Assembly: GCF_031143425.1 (NCBI RefSeq)
Contig: NW_027150016.1
Span: 62,001 to 126,000 of the forward strand
Length of the DNA stretch: 64,000 nt
Direction of reading: 5' to 3'
DNA from: Pleurodeles waltl
Lineage: Eukaryota > Chordata > Amphibia > Caudata > Salamandridae
The notes below the pieces were generated by a model, which was not told where the DNA came from, made no database searches, and saw nothing but the letters and a program-made list of their open reading frames with translations. Every line of letters starts with the position of its first letter. Within the stretch, counting starts at the first letter, position 1. A program made the translations under genes and the position numbers. This document shows positions 34,836-45,901 of this stretch, one piece after another.

Positions 34836-37800
34836 CTAAGTCCCATCTCATTATGAGATGGGACTTAGAAAAATATTCAACTTTTGTCTAAGTTGACATG
34901 TGTTCCGCTTCCCATGTCAGTATGGGACAATTCGACTTATTGGATGGAAAGATAAACGTTTTTGATCCAAATAGTGAAAAAGTGAAAATTCATAGTTTTT
35001 GTCAAAAATGTGACAAAGTCCCATTCTGAGTAGGGATTTGAAAATTTTTCACATTTTTCATCCAAAAGGTGAAAAAAATCAAAATTTCATCTTTTTAGTC
35101 CCAAAAGTGAAAAAACAAATTTCAATATTTTTCTTCAAAAAAGTGACAAAGTCCCATTCTGAGTGGGCACTTAGAAAAAATTTCTACTTTTTCATCCAAA
35201 AAGTGAAAAAATCCAAATTGAATACATTTCTTCAAAAAAGTCGCAAAGTCCCACTCTGAATGGGGACTTAGAAAAAATTTCAACATTTATCATCCAAAAA
35301 GGGAAAGCATCCAAATTTAATTTTCTTCTGCAAAGAAGTGATAAACTCCCATTCTGACAAGGGCCTTAGAAGTTCTTTTGACTTTTTACAAAAGTTGAAT
35401 TTTTTTCTAAGTCCCATCTCATTATGAGATGGGACTTAGAAAAATATTCAACTTTTGTATAAGTTGACATGTGTTCCGCTTCCCATGTCAGAATGGGACA
35501 TTTCGACTTATTGGATGGAAAGATAAACTTTTTTGATCCAAATAGTGAAAAAGTGAAAATTCATAGTTTTTGTCAAAAATGTGACAAAGTCCCATTCTGA
35601 GTAGGGATTTGAAAACATTTCACATTTTTCATCTAAAAGGTGAAAAAAATCCAAATTTCATCTTTTTAGTCCAAAAGTGAAAAAACAAATTTCAATATTT
35701 TTCTTCAAAAAAGTGACAAAGTCCCATTCTGAGTGGACACTTAGAAAAAAAATCTACTTTTTTCATCCAAAAAGTGAAAAAATCCAAATTTCATCTTTTT
35801 TCGTCCCAAAAGTGAAAAAATCAAATTTCAATTTTTTTCTTCAAAAAAGTGACAAAGTCCCATTCTGAGTGGGCACTTAGAAAAAATTTCGACTTTTTGA
35901 TCCAAAAAGTGAAAAAATCCAAATTGAATATATTTCTTCAAAAAAGTCGCAAAGTCCCACTCTGAATGGGGACTTAGAAAAAATTTCAACATTTATCGTC
36001 CAAAAAGTGAAAGCATCCAAATTTAATTTTCTTCTGCAAAGAAACGATAAACTCCCATTCTGACAAGGGACTTGGAAGTTCTTTTGACTTTTTACAAAAG
36101 TTGAATTTTTTTCTAAGTCCCATCTCATTATGAGATGGGACTTAGAAAAATATTCAACTTTTGTCTAAGTTGACATGTGTTCCGCTTCCCATGTCAGAAT
36201 GGGACATTTCGACTTATTGGATGGAAAGATAAACTTTTTTGATCCAAATAGTGAAAAAGTGAATATTCATAGTTTTTGTCAAAAATGTGACAAAGTCCCA
36301 TTCTGAGTAGGGATTTGAAAAAATTTCACATTTTTCATGACAAAAGGTGAAAAAAATCAAAATTTCATCTTTTTAGTCCCAAAAGTGAAAAAACAAATTT
36401 CAATATTTTTCTTCAAAAAAGTGACAAAGTCCCATTCTGAGTGGGCACTTAGAAAAAATTTCAACTTTTTTCATACAAAAAGTGAAAAAATCCAAATTGA
36501 ATACATTTCTTCAAAAAAGTCGCAAAGTCCCACTCTGAATGGGGACTTAGACAAAATTTCAACATTTATCGTCCAAAAAGGGAAAGCATCCAAATTTAAT
36601 TTTCTTCTGCAAAGAAGCGATAAACTCCCATTCTGACAAGGGACTTGGAAGCTCTTTTAACTTTTTACAAAAGTTGAATTTTTTTCTAAGTCCCATCTCA
36701 TTATGAGATGGGACTTAGAAAAATATTCAACTTTTGTCTAAGTTGACATGTGTTCCGCTTCCCATGTCAGAATGGGACATTTCGACTTATTGGATGGAAA
36801 GATAAACTTTTTTGATCCAAATAGTGAAAAAGTGAAAATTCATAGTTTTTGTCAAAAATGTGACAAAGTCCCATTCTGAGTAGGGATTTGAAAACATTTC
36901 ACATTTTTCATCTAAAAGGTGAAAAAAATCCAAATTTCATCTTTTTAGTCCCAAAAGTGAAAAAACAAATTTCAATATTTTTCTTCAAAAAAGTGACAAA
37001 GTCCCATTCTGAGTGGGCACTTAGAAAAAAATTCAACTTTTTTCATCCAAAAAGTGAAAAAATCCAAATTTCATCTTTTTTAGTCCCAAAAGTAAAAAAA
37101 TCAAATTTCATTTTTTTTCTTCAAAAAAGTGACAAAGTCCCATTGTGAGTGGGCACTTAGAAAAAATTTCTACTTTTTCATCCAAAAAGTGAAAAAATCC
37201 AAATTGAATACATTTCTTCAAAAAAGTCGCAAAGTCCCACTCTGAATGGGGACTTAGAAAAAATTTCAACATTTATCATCCAAAAAGGGAAAGCATCCAA
37301 ATTTAATTTTCTTCTGCAAAGAAGTGATAAACTCCCATTTTGACAAGGGCCTTAGAAGTTCTTTTGACTTTTTACAAAAGTTGAATTTTTTTCTAAGTCC
37401 CATCTCATTATGAGATGGGACTTAGAAAAATATTCAACTTTTGTCTAAGTTGACATGTGTTCCGCTTCCCATGTCAGAATGGGACATTTCGACTTATTGG
37501 ATGGAAAGATAAACTTTTTTGATCCAAATAGTGAAAAAGTGAATATTCATAGTTTTTGTCAAAAATGTGACAAAGTCCCATTCTGAGTAGGGATTTGAAA
37601 AAATTTCACATTTTTCATCCAAAAGGTGAAAAAAATCCAAATTTCATCTTTTTAGTCCCAAAAGTGAAAAAACAAATTTCAATATTTTTCTTCAAAAAAG
37701 TGACAAAGTCCCATTCTGAGTGGGCACTTAGAAAAAATTTCAACTTTTTTCATCCAAAAAGTGAAAAAATCAAAATTTCAATTTTTTAGTCCCAAAATTG

Positions 37801-38669
37801 AAAAAATCAAATTTCATTTTTTATCTTCAAAAAAGTGACAAAGTCCCATTGTGAGTGGGCACTTAGAAAAACATTCTACTTTTTCATCCAAAAAGTGAAA
37901 AAATCCAAATTGAATACATTTCTTCAAAAAAGTCGCAAAGTCCCACTCTGAATGGGGACTTAGAAAAAATTTCAACATTTATCGTCCAAAAAGGGAAAGC
38001 ATCCAAATTTAATTTTCTTCTGCAAAGAAATGATAAACTCCCATTCTGACAAGGGCCTTAGAAGTTCTTTTGACTTTTTACAAAAGTTGAATTTTTTTCT
38101 AAGTCCCATCTCATTATGAGATGGGACTTAGAAAAATATTCAACTTTTGTCTAAGTTGACATGTGTTCCGCTTCCCATGTCAGAATGGGACATTTCGACT
38201 TATTGGATGGAAAGATAAACTTTTTTGATCCAAATAGTGAAAAAGTGAAAATTCATAGTTTTTGTCAAAAATGTGACAAAGTCCCATTCTGAGTAGGGAT
38301 TTGAAAAAATTTCACATTTTTCATCCAAAAGGTGAAAAAAATCCAAATTTCATCTTTTTAGTCCCAAAAGTGAAAAAACACATTTCAATATTTTTCTTCA
38401 AAAAAGTGACAAAGTCCCATTCTGAGTGGGCACTTAGAAAAAATTTCTACTTTTTCATCCAAAAAGTGAAAAAATCCAAATTGAATACATTTCTTCAAAA
38501 AAGTCGCAAAGTCCCACTCTGAATGGGGACTTAGAAAAAATTTCAACATTTATCATCCAAAAAGGGAAAGCATCCAAATTTAATTCTCTTCTGCAAAGAA
38601 GTGATAAACTCCCATTCTGACAAGGGCCTTAGAAGTTCTTTTGACTTTTTACAAAAGTTGAATTTTTTT

Positions 38670-40517
38670 CTAAGTCCCATCTCATTATGAGATGGGACTT
38701 AGAAAAATATTCAACTTTTGTCTAAGTTGACATGTGTTCCGCTTCCCATGTCAGAATGGGACATTTCGACTTATTGGATGGAAAGATAAACTTTTTTGAT
38801 CCAAATAGTGAAAAAGTGAAAATTCATAGTTTTTGTAAAAAATGTGACAAAGTCCCATTCTGAGTAGGGATTTGAAAAAATTTCACATTTTTCATCCAAA
38901 AGGTGAAAAAAATCCAAATTTCATCTTTTTCGTCCCAAAAGTGAAAAAACAAATTTCAATATTTTTCTTCAAAAAAGTGACAAAGTCCCATTCTGAGTGG
39001 GCACTTAGAAAAAAATTTAACTTTTTTCATCCAAAAAGTGAAAAAATCCAAATTTCATCTTTTTTAGTCCCAAAAGTGAAAAAATCAAATTTCAATTTTT
39101 TTCTTCAAAAAAGTGACAAAGTCCCATTCTGAGTGGGCACTTAGAAAAAATTTCGACTTTTTCATCCAAAAAGTGAAAAAATCCAAATTGAATACATTTC
39201 TTCAAAAAAGTCGCAAAGTCGCACTCTGAATGGGGACTTAGAAAAAATTTCAACATTTATCATCCAAAAAGGGAAAGCATCCAAATTTAATTTTCTTCTG
39301 CAAAGAAGTGATAAACTCCCATTCTGACAAGGGCCTTAGAAGTTCTTTTGACTTTTTACAAAAGTTGATTTTTTTTCTAAGTCCCATCTCATTATGAGAT
39401 GGGACTTAGAAAAATATTCAACTTTTGTCTAAGTTGACATGTGTTCCGCTTCCCATGTCAGAATGGGACATTTCGACTTATTGGATGGAAAGATAAACTT
39501 TTTTGATCCAAATAGTGAAAAAGGAAAATTCATAGTTTTTGTCAAAAATGTGACAAAGTCCCATTCTGAGTAGGGATATGAAAAAATTTCAAATTTTTCA
39601 TCCAAAAGGTGAAAAAAATCCAAATTTCATCTTTTTAGTCCCAAAAGTGAAAAAACACATTTCAATATTTTTCTTCAAAAAAGTGACAAAGTCCCATTCT
39701 GAGTGGGCACTTAGAAAAAATTTCTACTTTTTCATCCAAAAAGTGAAAAAATCCAAATTGAATACATTTCTTCAAAAAAGTCGCAAAGTCGCACTCTGAA
39801 TGGGGACTTAGAAAAAATTTCAACATTTATCATCCAAAAAGGGAAAGCATCCAAATTTAATTTTCTTCTGCAAAGAAGTGATAAACTCCCATTCTGACAA
39901 GGGCCTTAGAAGTTCTTTTGACTTTTTACAAAAGTTGATTTTTTTTCTAAGTCCCATCTCATTATGAGATGGGACTTAGAAAAATATTCAACTTTTGTCT
40001 AAGTTGACATGTGTTCCGCTTCCCATGTCAGAATGGGACATTTCGACTTATTGGATGGAAAGATAAACTTTTTTGATCCAAATAGTGAAAAAGTGAAAAT
40101 TCATAGTTTTTGTCAAAAATGTGACAAAGTCCCATTCTGAGTAGGGATATGAAAAAATTTCAAATTTTTCATCCAAAAGGTGAAAAAAATCCAAATTTCA
40201 TCTTTTTAGTCCCAAAAGTGAAAAAACACATTTCAATATTTTTCTTCAAAAAAGTGACAAAGTCCCATTCTGAGTGGGCACTTAGAAAAAATTTCTACTT
40301 TTTCATCCAAAAAGTGAAAAAATCCAAATTGAATACATTTCTTCAAAAAAGTCGCAAAGTCCCACTCTGAATGGGGACTTAGAAAAAATTTCAATATTTA
40401 TCATCCAAAAAGGGAAAGCATCCAAATTTAATTCTCTTCTGCAAAGAAGTGATAAACTCCCATTCTGACAAGGGCCTTAGAAGTTCTTTTGACTTTTTAC
40501 AAAAGTTGAATTTTTTT
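38670..40517. repeat. 1,848-bp higher-order block, copy 1 (B A A)
   Basis: Hairpins are at 38670, 39377 and 39947; unit lengths are 707, 570 and 571. The single-base shortage in the second unit is aaaaaggaaaatt near 39520 (aaagtgaaaatt elsewhere, with small changes). The next three units repeat it at a shift of 1,848. Confidence 0.9.
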
Positions 40518-42365
40518 CTAAGTCCCATCTCATTATGAGATGGGACTTAGAAAAATATTCAACTTTTGTCTAAGTTGACATGTGTTCCGCTTCCCATGTC
40601 AGAATGGGACATTTCGACTTATTGGATGGAAAGATAAACTTTTTTGATCCAAATAGTGAAAAAGTGAAAATTCATAGTTTTTGTCAAAAATGTGACAAAG
40701 TCCCATTCTGAGTAGGGATTTGAAAACATTTCACATTTTTCATCTAAAAGGTGAAAAAAATCCAAATTTCATCTTTTTAGTCCAAAAGTGAAAAAACAAA
40801 TTTCAATATTTTTCTTCAAAAAAGTGACAAAGTCCCATTCTGAGTGGACACTTAGAAAAAAAATCTACTTTTTTCATCCAAAAAGTGAAAAAATCCAAAT
40901 TTCATCTTTTTTCGTCCCAAAAGTAAAAAAATCAAATTTCATTTTTTTTCTTCAAAAAAGTGACAAAGTCCCATTCTGAGTGGGCACTTAGAAAAAATTT
41001 CTACTTTTTCATCCAAAAAGTGAAAAAATCCAAATTGAATACATTTCTTCAAAAAAGTCGCAAAGTCGCACTCTGAATGGGGACTTAGAAAAAATTTCAA
41101 CATTTATCATCCAAAAAGGGAAAGCATCCAAATTTAATTTTCTTCTGCAAAGAAGTGATAAACTCCCATTCTGACAAGGGCCTTAGAAGTTCTTTTGACT
41201 TTTTACAAAAGTTGATTTTTTTTCTAAGTCCCATCTCATTATGAGATGGGACTTAGAAAAATATTCAACTTTTGTCTAAGTTGACATGTGTTCCGCTTCC
41301 CATGTCAGAATGGGACATTTCGACTTATTGGATGGAAAGATAAACTTTTTTGATCCAAATAGTGAAAAAGTGAAAATTCATAGTTTTTGTCAAAAATGTG
41401 ACAAAGTCCCATTCTGAGTAGGGATATGAAAAAATTTCAAATTTTTCATCCAAAAGGTGAAAAAAATCCAAATTTCATCTTTTTAGTCCCAAAAGTGAAA
41501 AAACACATTTCAATATTTTTCTTCAAAAAAGTGACAAAGTCCCATTCTGAGTGGGCACTTAGAAAAAATTTCTACTTTTTCATCCAAAAAGTGAAAAAAT
41601 CCAAATTGAATACATTTCTTCAAAAAAGTCGCAAAGTCGCACTCTGAATGGGGACTTAGAAAAAATTTCAACATTTATCATCCAAAAAGGGAAAGCATCC
41701 AAATTTAATTTTCTTCTGCAAAGAAGTGATAAACTCCCATTCTGACAAGGGCCTTAGAAGTTCTTTTGACTTTTTACAAAAGTTGATTTTTTTTCTAAGT
41801 CCCATCTCATTATGAGATGGGACTTAGAAAAATATTCAACTTTTGTCTAAGTTGACATGTGTTCCGCTTCCCATGTCAGAATGGGACATTTCGACTTATT
41901 GGATGGAAAGATAAACTTTTTTGATCCAAATAGTGAAAAAGTGAAAATTCATAGTTTTTGTCAAAAATGTGACAAAGTCCCATTCTGAGTAGGGATATGA
42001 AAAAATTTCAAATTTTTCATCCAAAAGGTGAAAAAAATCCAAATTTCATCTTTTTAGTCCCAAAAGTGAAAAAACACATTTCAATATTTTTCTTCAAAAA
42101 AGTGACAAAGTCCCATTCTGAGTGGGCACTTAGAAAAAATTTCTACTTTTTCATCCAAAAAGTGAAAAAATCCAAATTGAATACATTTCTTCAAAAAAGT
42201 CGCAAAGTCCCACTCTGAATGGGGACTTAGAAAAAATTTCAACATTTATCATCCAAAAAGGGAAAGCATCCAAATTTAATTCTCTTCTGCAAAGAAGTGA
42301 TAAACTCCCATTCTGACAAGGGCCTTAGAAGTTCTTTTGACTTTTTACAAAAGTTGAATTTTTTT
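40518..42365. repeat. 1,848-bp higher-order block, copy 2 (B A A)
   Basis: Hairpins are at 40518, 41224 and 41795; unit lengths are 706, 571 and 571. The first unit differs from copy 1 in its c/c' part (gaaaacatttcac, gagtggacactt, cgtcccaaaagta), so only the later part of that B unit and the two A units are close copies. Confidence 0.88.
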
Positions 42366-43303
42366 CTAAGTCCCATCTCATTATGAGATGGGACTTAGAA
42401 AAATATTCAACTTTTGTCTAAGTTGACATGTGTTCCGCTTCCCATGTCAGAATGGGACATTTCGACTTATTGGATGGAAAGATAAACTTTTTTGATCCAA
42501 ATAGTGAAAAAGTGAAAATTCATAGTTTTTGTCAAAAATGTGACAAAGTCCCATTCTGATTAGGGATTTGAAAAAATTTCACATTTTTCATCCAAAAGGT
42601 GAAAAAAATCCAAATTTCATCTTTTTAGTCCCAAAAGTGAAAAAACAAATTTCAATATTTTTCTTCAAAAAAGTGACAAATTCCCATTCTGAGTGGGCAC
42701 TTAGAAAAAATGTCAACTTTTTTCATCCAAAAAGTGAAAAAATCAAAATTTCAATTTTTTTGTCCCAAAATTGAAAAAATCAAATTTCAATTTTTTTCTT
42801 CAAAAAAGTGACAAAGTCCCATTCTGAGTGGGCACTTAGAAAAAAATTCTACTTTTTCATCCAAAAAGTGAAAAAATCCAAATTGAATACATTTCTTCAA
42901 AAAAGTCGCAAAGTCCCACTCTCAATGGGGACTTAGAAAAAATTTCAACATTTATCGTCCAAAAAGTGAAAAAATCAAAATTTCAATTTTTTAGTCCCAA
43001 AATTGAAAAAATCAAATTTCAATTTTTTTCTTCAAAAAAGTGACAAAGTCCCATTCTGAGTGGGCACTTAATTTTTTTTTCGACTTTTTCATCCAAAAAG
43101 TGAAAAAATCCAAATTCAATACATTTCTTCAAAAAAGTCGCAAAGTCCAACTCTGAATGGGGACTTAGAAAAAATTTCAACATTTATCGTCCAGAAAGTG
43201 AAAGCATCCAAATTTAATTTTCTTCTGCAAAGAAGCGATAAACTCCCATTCTGACAAGGGACTTGGAAGCTCTTTTGACTTTTTACAAAAGTTGAATTTT
43301 TTT
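42366..43303. repeat. D unit (938 bp), fourth copy; D/B chimera
   Basis: The first two thirds match the other D units (gattaggg, gacaaattcccat, ctctcaatgg). From about 43.07 kb it carries marks of a B subtype: a T-tract in place of the usual A-tract (43072-43080), ccaaattcaatac, ccaactctg and cgtccagaaagtg. The same B marks are at 61170-61300. The junction falls between about 43,025 and 43,070. Confidence 0.87.
43072..43080. repeat. T-tract replacing an A-tract after a d core
   Basis: The usual text is cacttagaaaaaatttc. Here it is cactta followed by a T-run and cgac. Similar replacements are at 3484-3491, 10879-10886, 50570-50576, 54105-54112, 58344-58351 and 61170-61178. Those at 43, 50, 54, 58 and 61 kb probably share descent; 10879 sits in a different module context (aact follows). 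Confidence 0.88.
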
Positions 43304-45901
43304 CTAAGTCCCATCTCATTATGAGATGGGACTTAGAAAAATATTCAACTTTTGTCTAAGTTGACATGTGTTCCGCTTCCCATGTCAGCATGGGACATTT
43401 CGACTTATTGGATGGAAAGATAAACTTTTTTGATCCAAATAGTGAAAAAGTGAAAATTCATAGTTTTTGTCAAAAATGTGACAAAGTCCCATTCTGAGTA
43501 TTGATTTGAAAAATTTTCACATTTTTCATCTAAAAGGTGAAAAAAATCCAAATTTCATCTTTTTAGTCCCAAAAGTGAAAAAACAAATTTCAATATTTTT
43601 CTTCAAAAAAGTGACAAAGTCCCATTCTGAGTGGACACTTAGAAAAAAAATCTACTTTTTTCATCCAAAAAGTGAAAAAATCCAAATTTCATCTTTTTTC
43701 GTCCCAAAAGTAAAAAAATCAAATTTTATTTTTTTTCTTCAAAAAAGTGACAAAGTCCCATTCTGAGTGGGCACTTAGAAAAAATTTCTACTTTTTCATC
43801 CAAAAAGTGAAAAAATCCAAATTGAATACATTTCTTCAAAAAAGTCGCAAAGTCCCACTCTGAATGGGGACTTAGAAAAAATTTCAACATTTATCATCCA
43901 AAAAGGGAAAGCATCCAAATTTAATTTTCTTCTGCAAAGAAATGATAAACTCCCATTCTGACAAGGGCCTTAGAAGTTCTTTTGACTTTTTACAAAAGTA
44001 GAATTTTTTTCTAAGTCCCATCTCATTATGAGATGGGACTTAGAAAAATATTCAACTTTTGTCTAAGTTGACATGTGTTCCGCTTCCCATGTCAGAATGG
44101 GACATTTCGACTTATTGGATGGAAAGATAAACTTTTTTGATCCAAATAGTGAAAAAGTGAAAATTCATAGTTTTTGTCAAAAATGTGACAAAGTCCCATT
44201 CTGAGTAGGGATTTGAAAAAATTTCACATTTTTCATCCAAAAGGTGAAAAAAATCCAAATTTCATCTTTTTAGTCCCAAAAGTGAAAAAACAAATTTCAA
44301 TATATTTCTTCAAAAAAGTGACAAAGTCCCATTCTGAGTGGGCACTTAGAAAAAATTTCAATTTTTTTTCATCCAAAAAGTGAAAAAATCCAAATTTCAT
44401 CTTTTTTAGTCCCAAAATTGAAAAAATAAAATTTCAATTTTTTTCTTCAAAAAAGTGACAAAGTCCCATTCTGAGTGGGCACTTAGAAAAAAATTCTACT
44501 TTTTCATCCAAAAAGTGAAAAAATCCAAATTGAATACATTTCTTCAAAAAAGTCGCAAAGTCCCACTCTGAATGGGGACTTAGAAAAAATTTCAACATTT
44601 ATCGTCCAAAAAGGGAAAGCATCCAAATTTAATTTTCTTCTGCAAAGAAGCGATAAACTCCCATTCTGACAAGGGACTTGGAAGCTCTTTTAACTTTTTA
44701 CAAAAGTTGAATTTTTTTCTAAGTCCCATCTCATTATGAGATGGGACTTAGAAAAATATTCAACTTTTGTCTAAGTTGACATGTGTTCCGCTTCCCATGT
44801 CAGAATGGGACATTTCGACTTATTGGATGGAAAGATAAACTTTTTTGATCCAAATAGTGAAAAAGTGAAAATTCATAGTTTTTGTCAAAAATGGGACAAA
44901 GTCCCATTCTGAGTATTGATTTGAAAATTTTTCAAATTTTTCATCTAAAAGGTGAAAAAAATCCAAATTTCATCTTTTTAGTCCCAAAAGTGAAAAAACA
45001 AATTTCAATATTTTTCTTCAAAAAAGTGACAAAGTCCCATTCTGAGTGGACACTTAGAAAAAAAATCTACTTTTTTCATCCAAAAAGTGAAAAAATCCAA
45101 ATTTCATCTTTTTTCGTCCCAAAAGTGAAAAAATCAAATTTCAATTTTTTTCTTCAAAAAAGTGACAAAGTCCCATTCTGAGTGGGCACTTAGAAAAAAT
45201 TTCGACTTTTTCATCCAAAAAGTGAAAAAATCCAAATTGAATACATTTCTTCAAAAAAGTCGCAAAGTCCCACTCTGAATGGGGACTTAGAAAAAATTTC
45301 AACATTTATCGTCCAAAAAGTGAAAGCATCCAAATTTAATTTTCTTCTGCAAAGAAGCGATAAACTCCCATTCTGACAAGGGACTTGGAAGTTCTTTTGA
45401 CTTTTTACAAAAGTTGAATTTTTTTCTAAGTCCCATCTCATTATGAGATGGGACTTAGAAAAATATTCAACTTTTGTCTAAGTTGACATGTGTTCCGCTT
45501 CCCATGTCAGAATGGGACATTTCGACTTATTGGATGGAAAGATAAACTTTTTTGATCCCAATAGTGAAAAAGTGAATATTCATAGTTTTTGTCAAAAATG
45601 TGACAAAGTCCCATTCTGAGTAGGGATTTGAAAAAATTTCACATTTTTCATCCAAAAGGTGAAAAAAATCAAAATTTCATCTTTTTAGTCCCAAAAGTGA
45701 AAAAACAAATTTCAATATTTTTCTTCAAAAAAGTGACAAAGTCCCATTCTGAGTGGGCACTTAGAAAAAATTTCAACTTTTTTCATCCAAAAAGTGAAAA
45801 AATCAAAATTTCAATTTTTTAGTCCCAAAATTGAAAAAATCAAATTTCTATTTTTTTCTTCAAAAAAGTGACAAAGTCCCATTCTGAGTGGGCACTTAGA
45901 A
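43304..45901. repeat. 18.1-kb-distant duplicate, left copy
   Basis: Hairpins 43304, 44011, 44719 and 45426 correspond to 61402, 62110, 62818 and 63525 at a shift of 18,098-18,099. Shared rare marks include caaaaatgggacaaag (44886 and 62985) and gaaaatttttcaaatt (44924 and 63023). The right copy runs off the window end, so its full extent is unknown. Confidence 0.88.

Larger units (their letters stand above)
32050..38669. repeat. Long-range duplicated block, right copy (pairs with 9966-16595)
   Basis: Unit order is A B A D A B A B B A. Hairpins from 34836 onward are 34836, 35407, 36113, 36686, 37393 and 38099. The last four units (36113-38669, 2,557 bp) equal in length the first four units of both 7.9-kb blocks and share catgacaaaagg. 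They lack the later marks gagtaagg and acattttgac, so this copy branched off before the 7.9-kb duplication. Confidence 0.88.
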
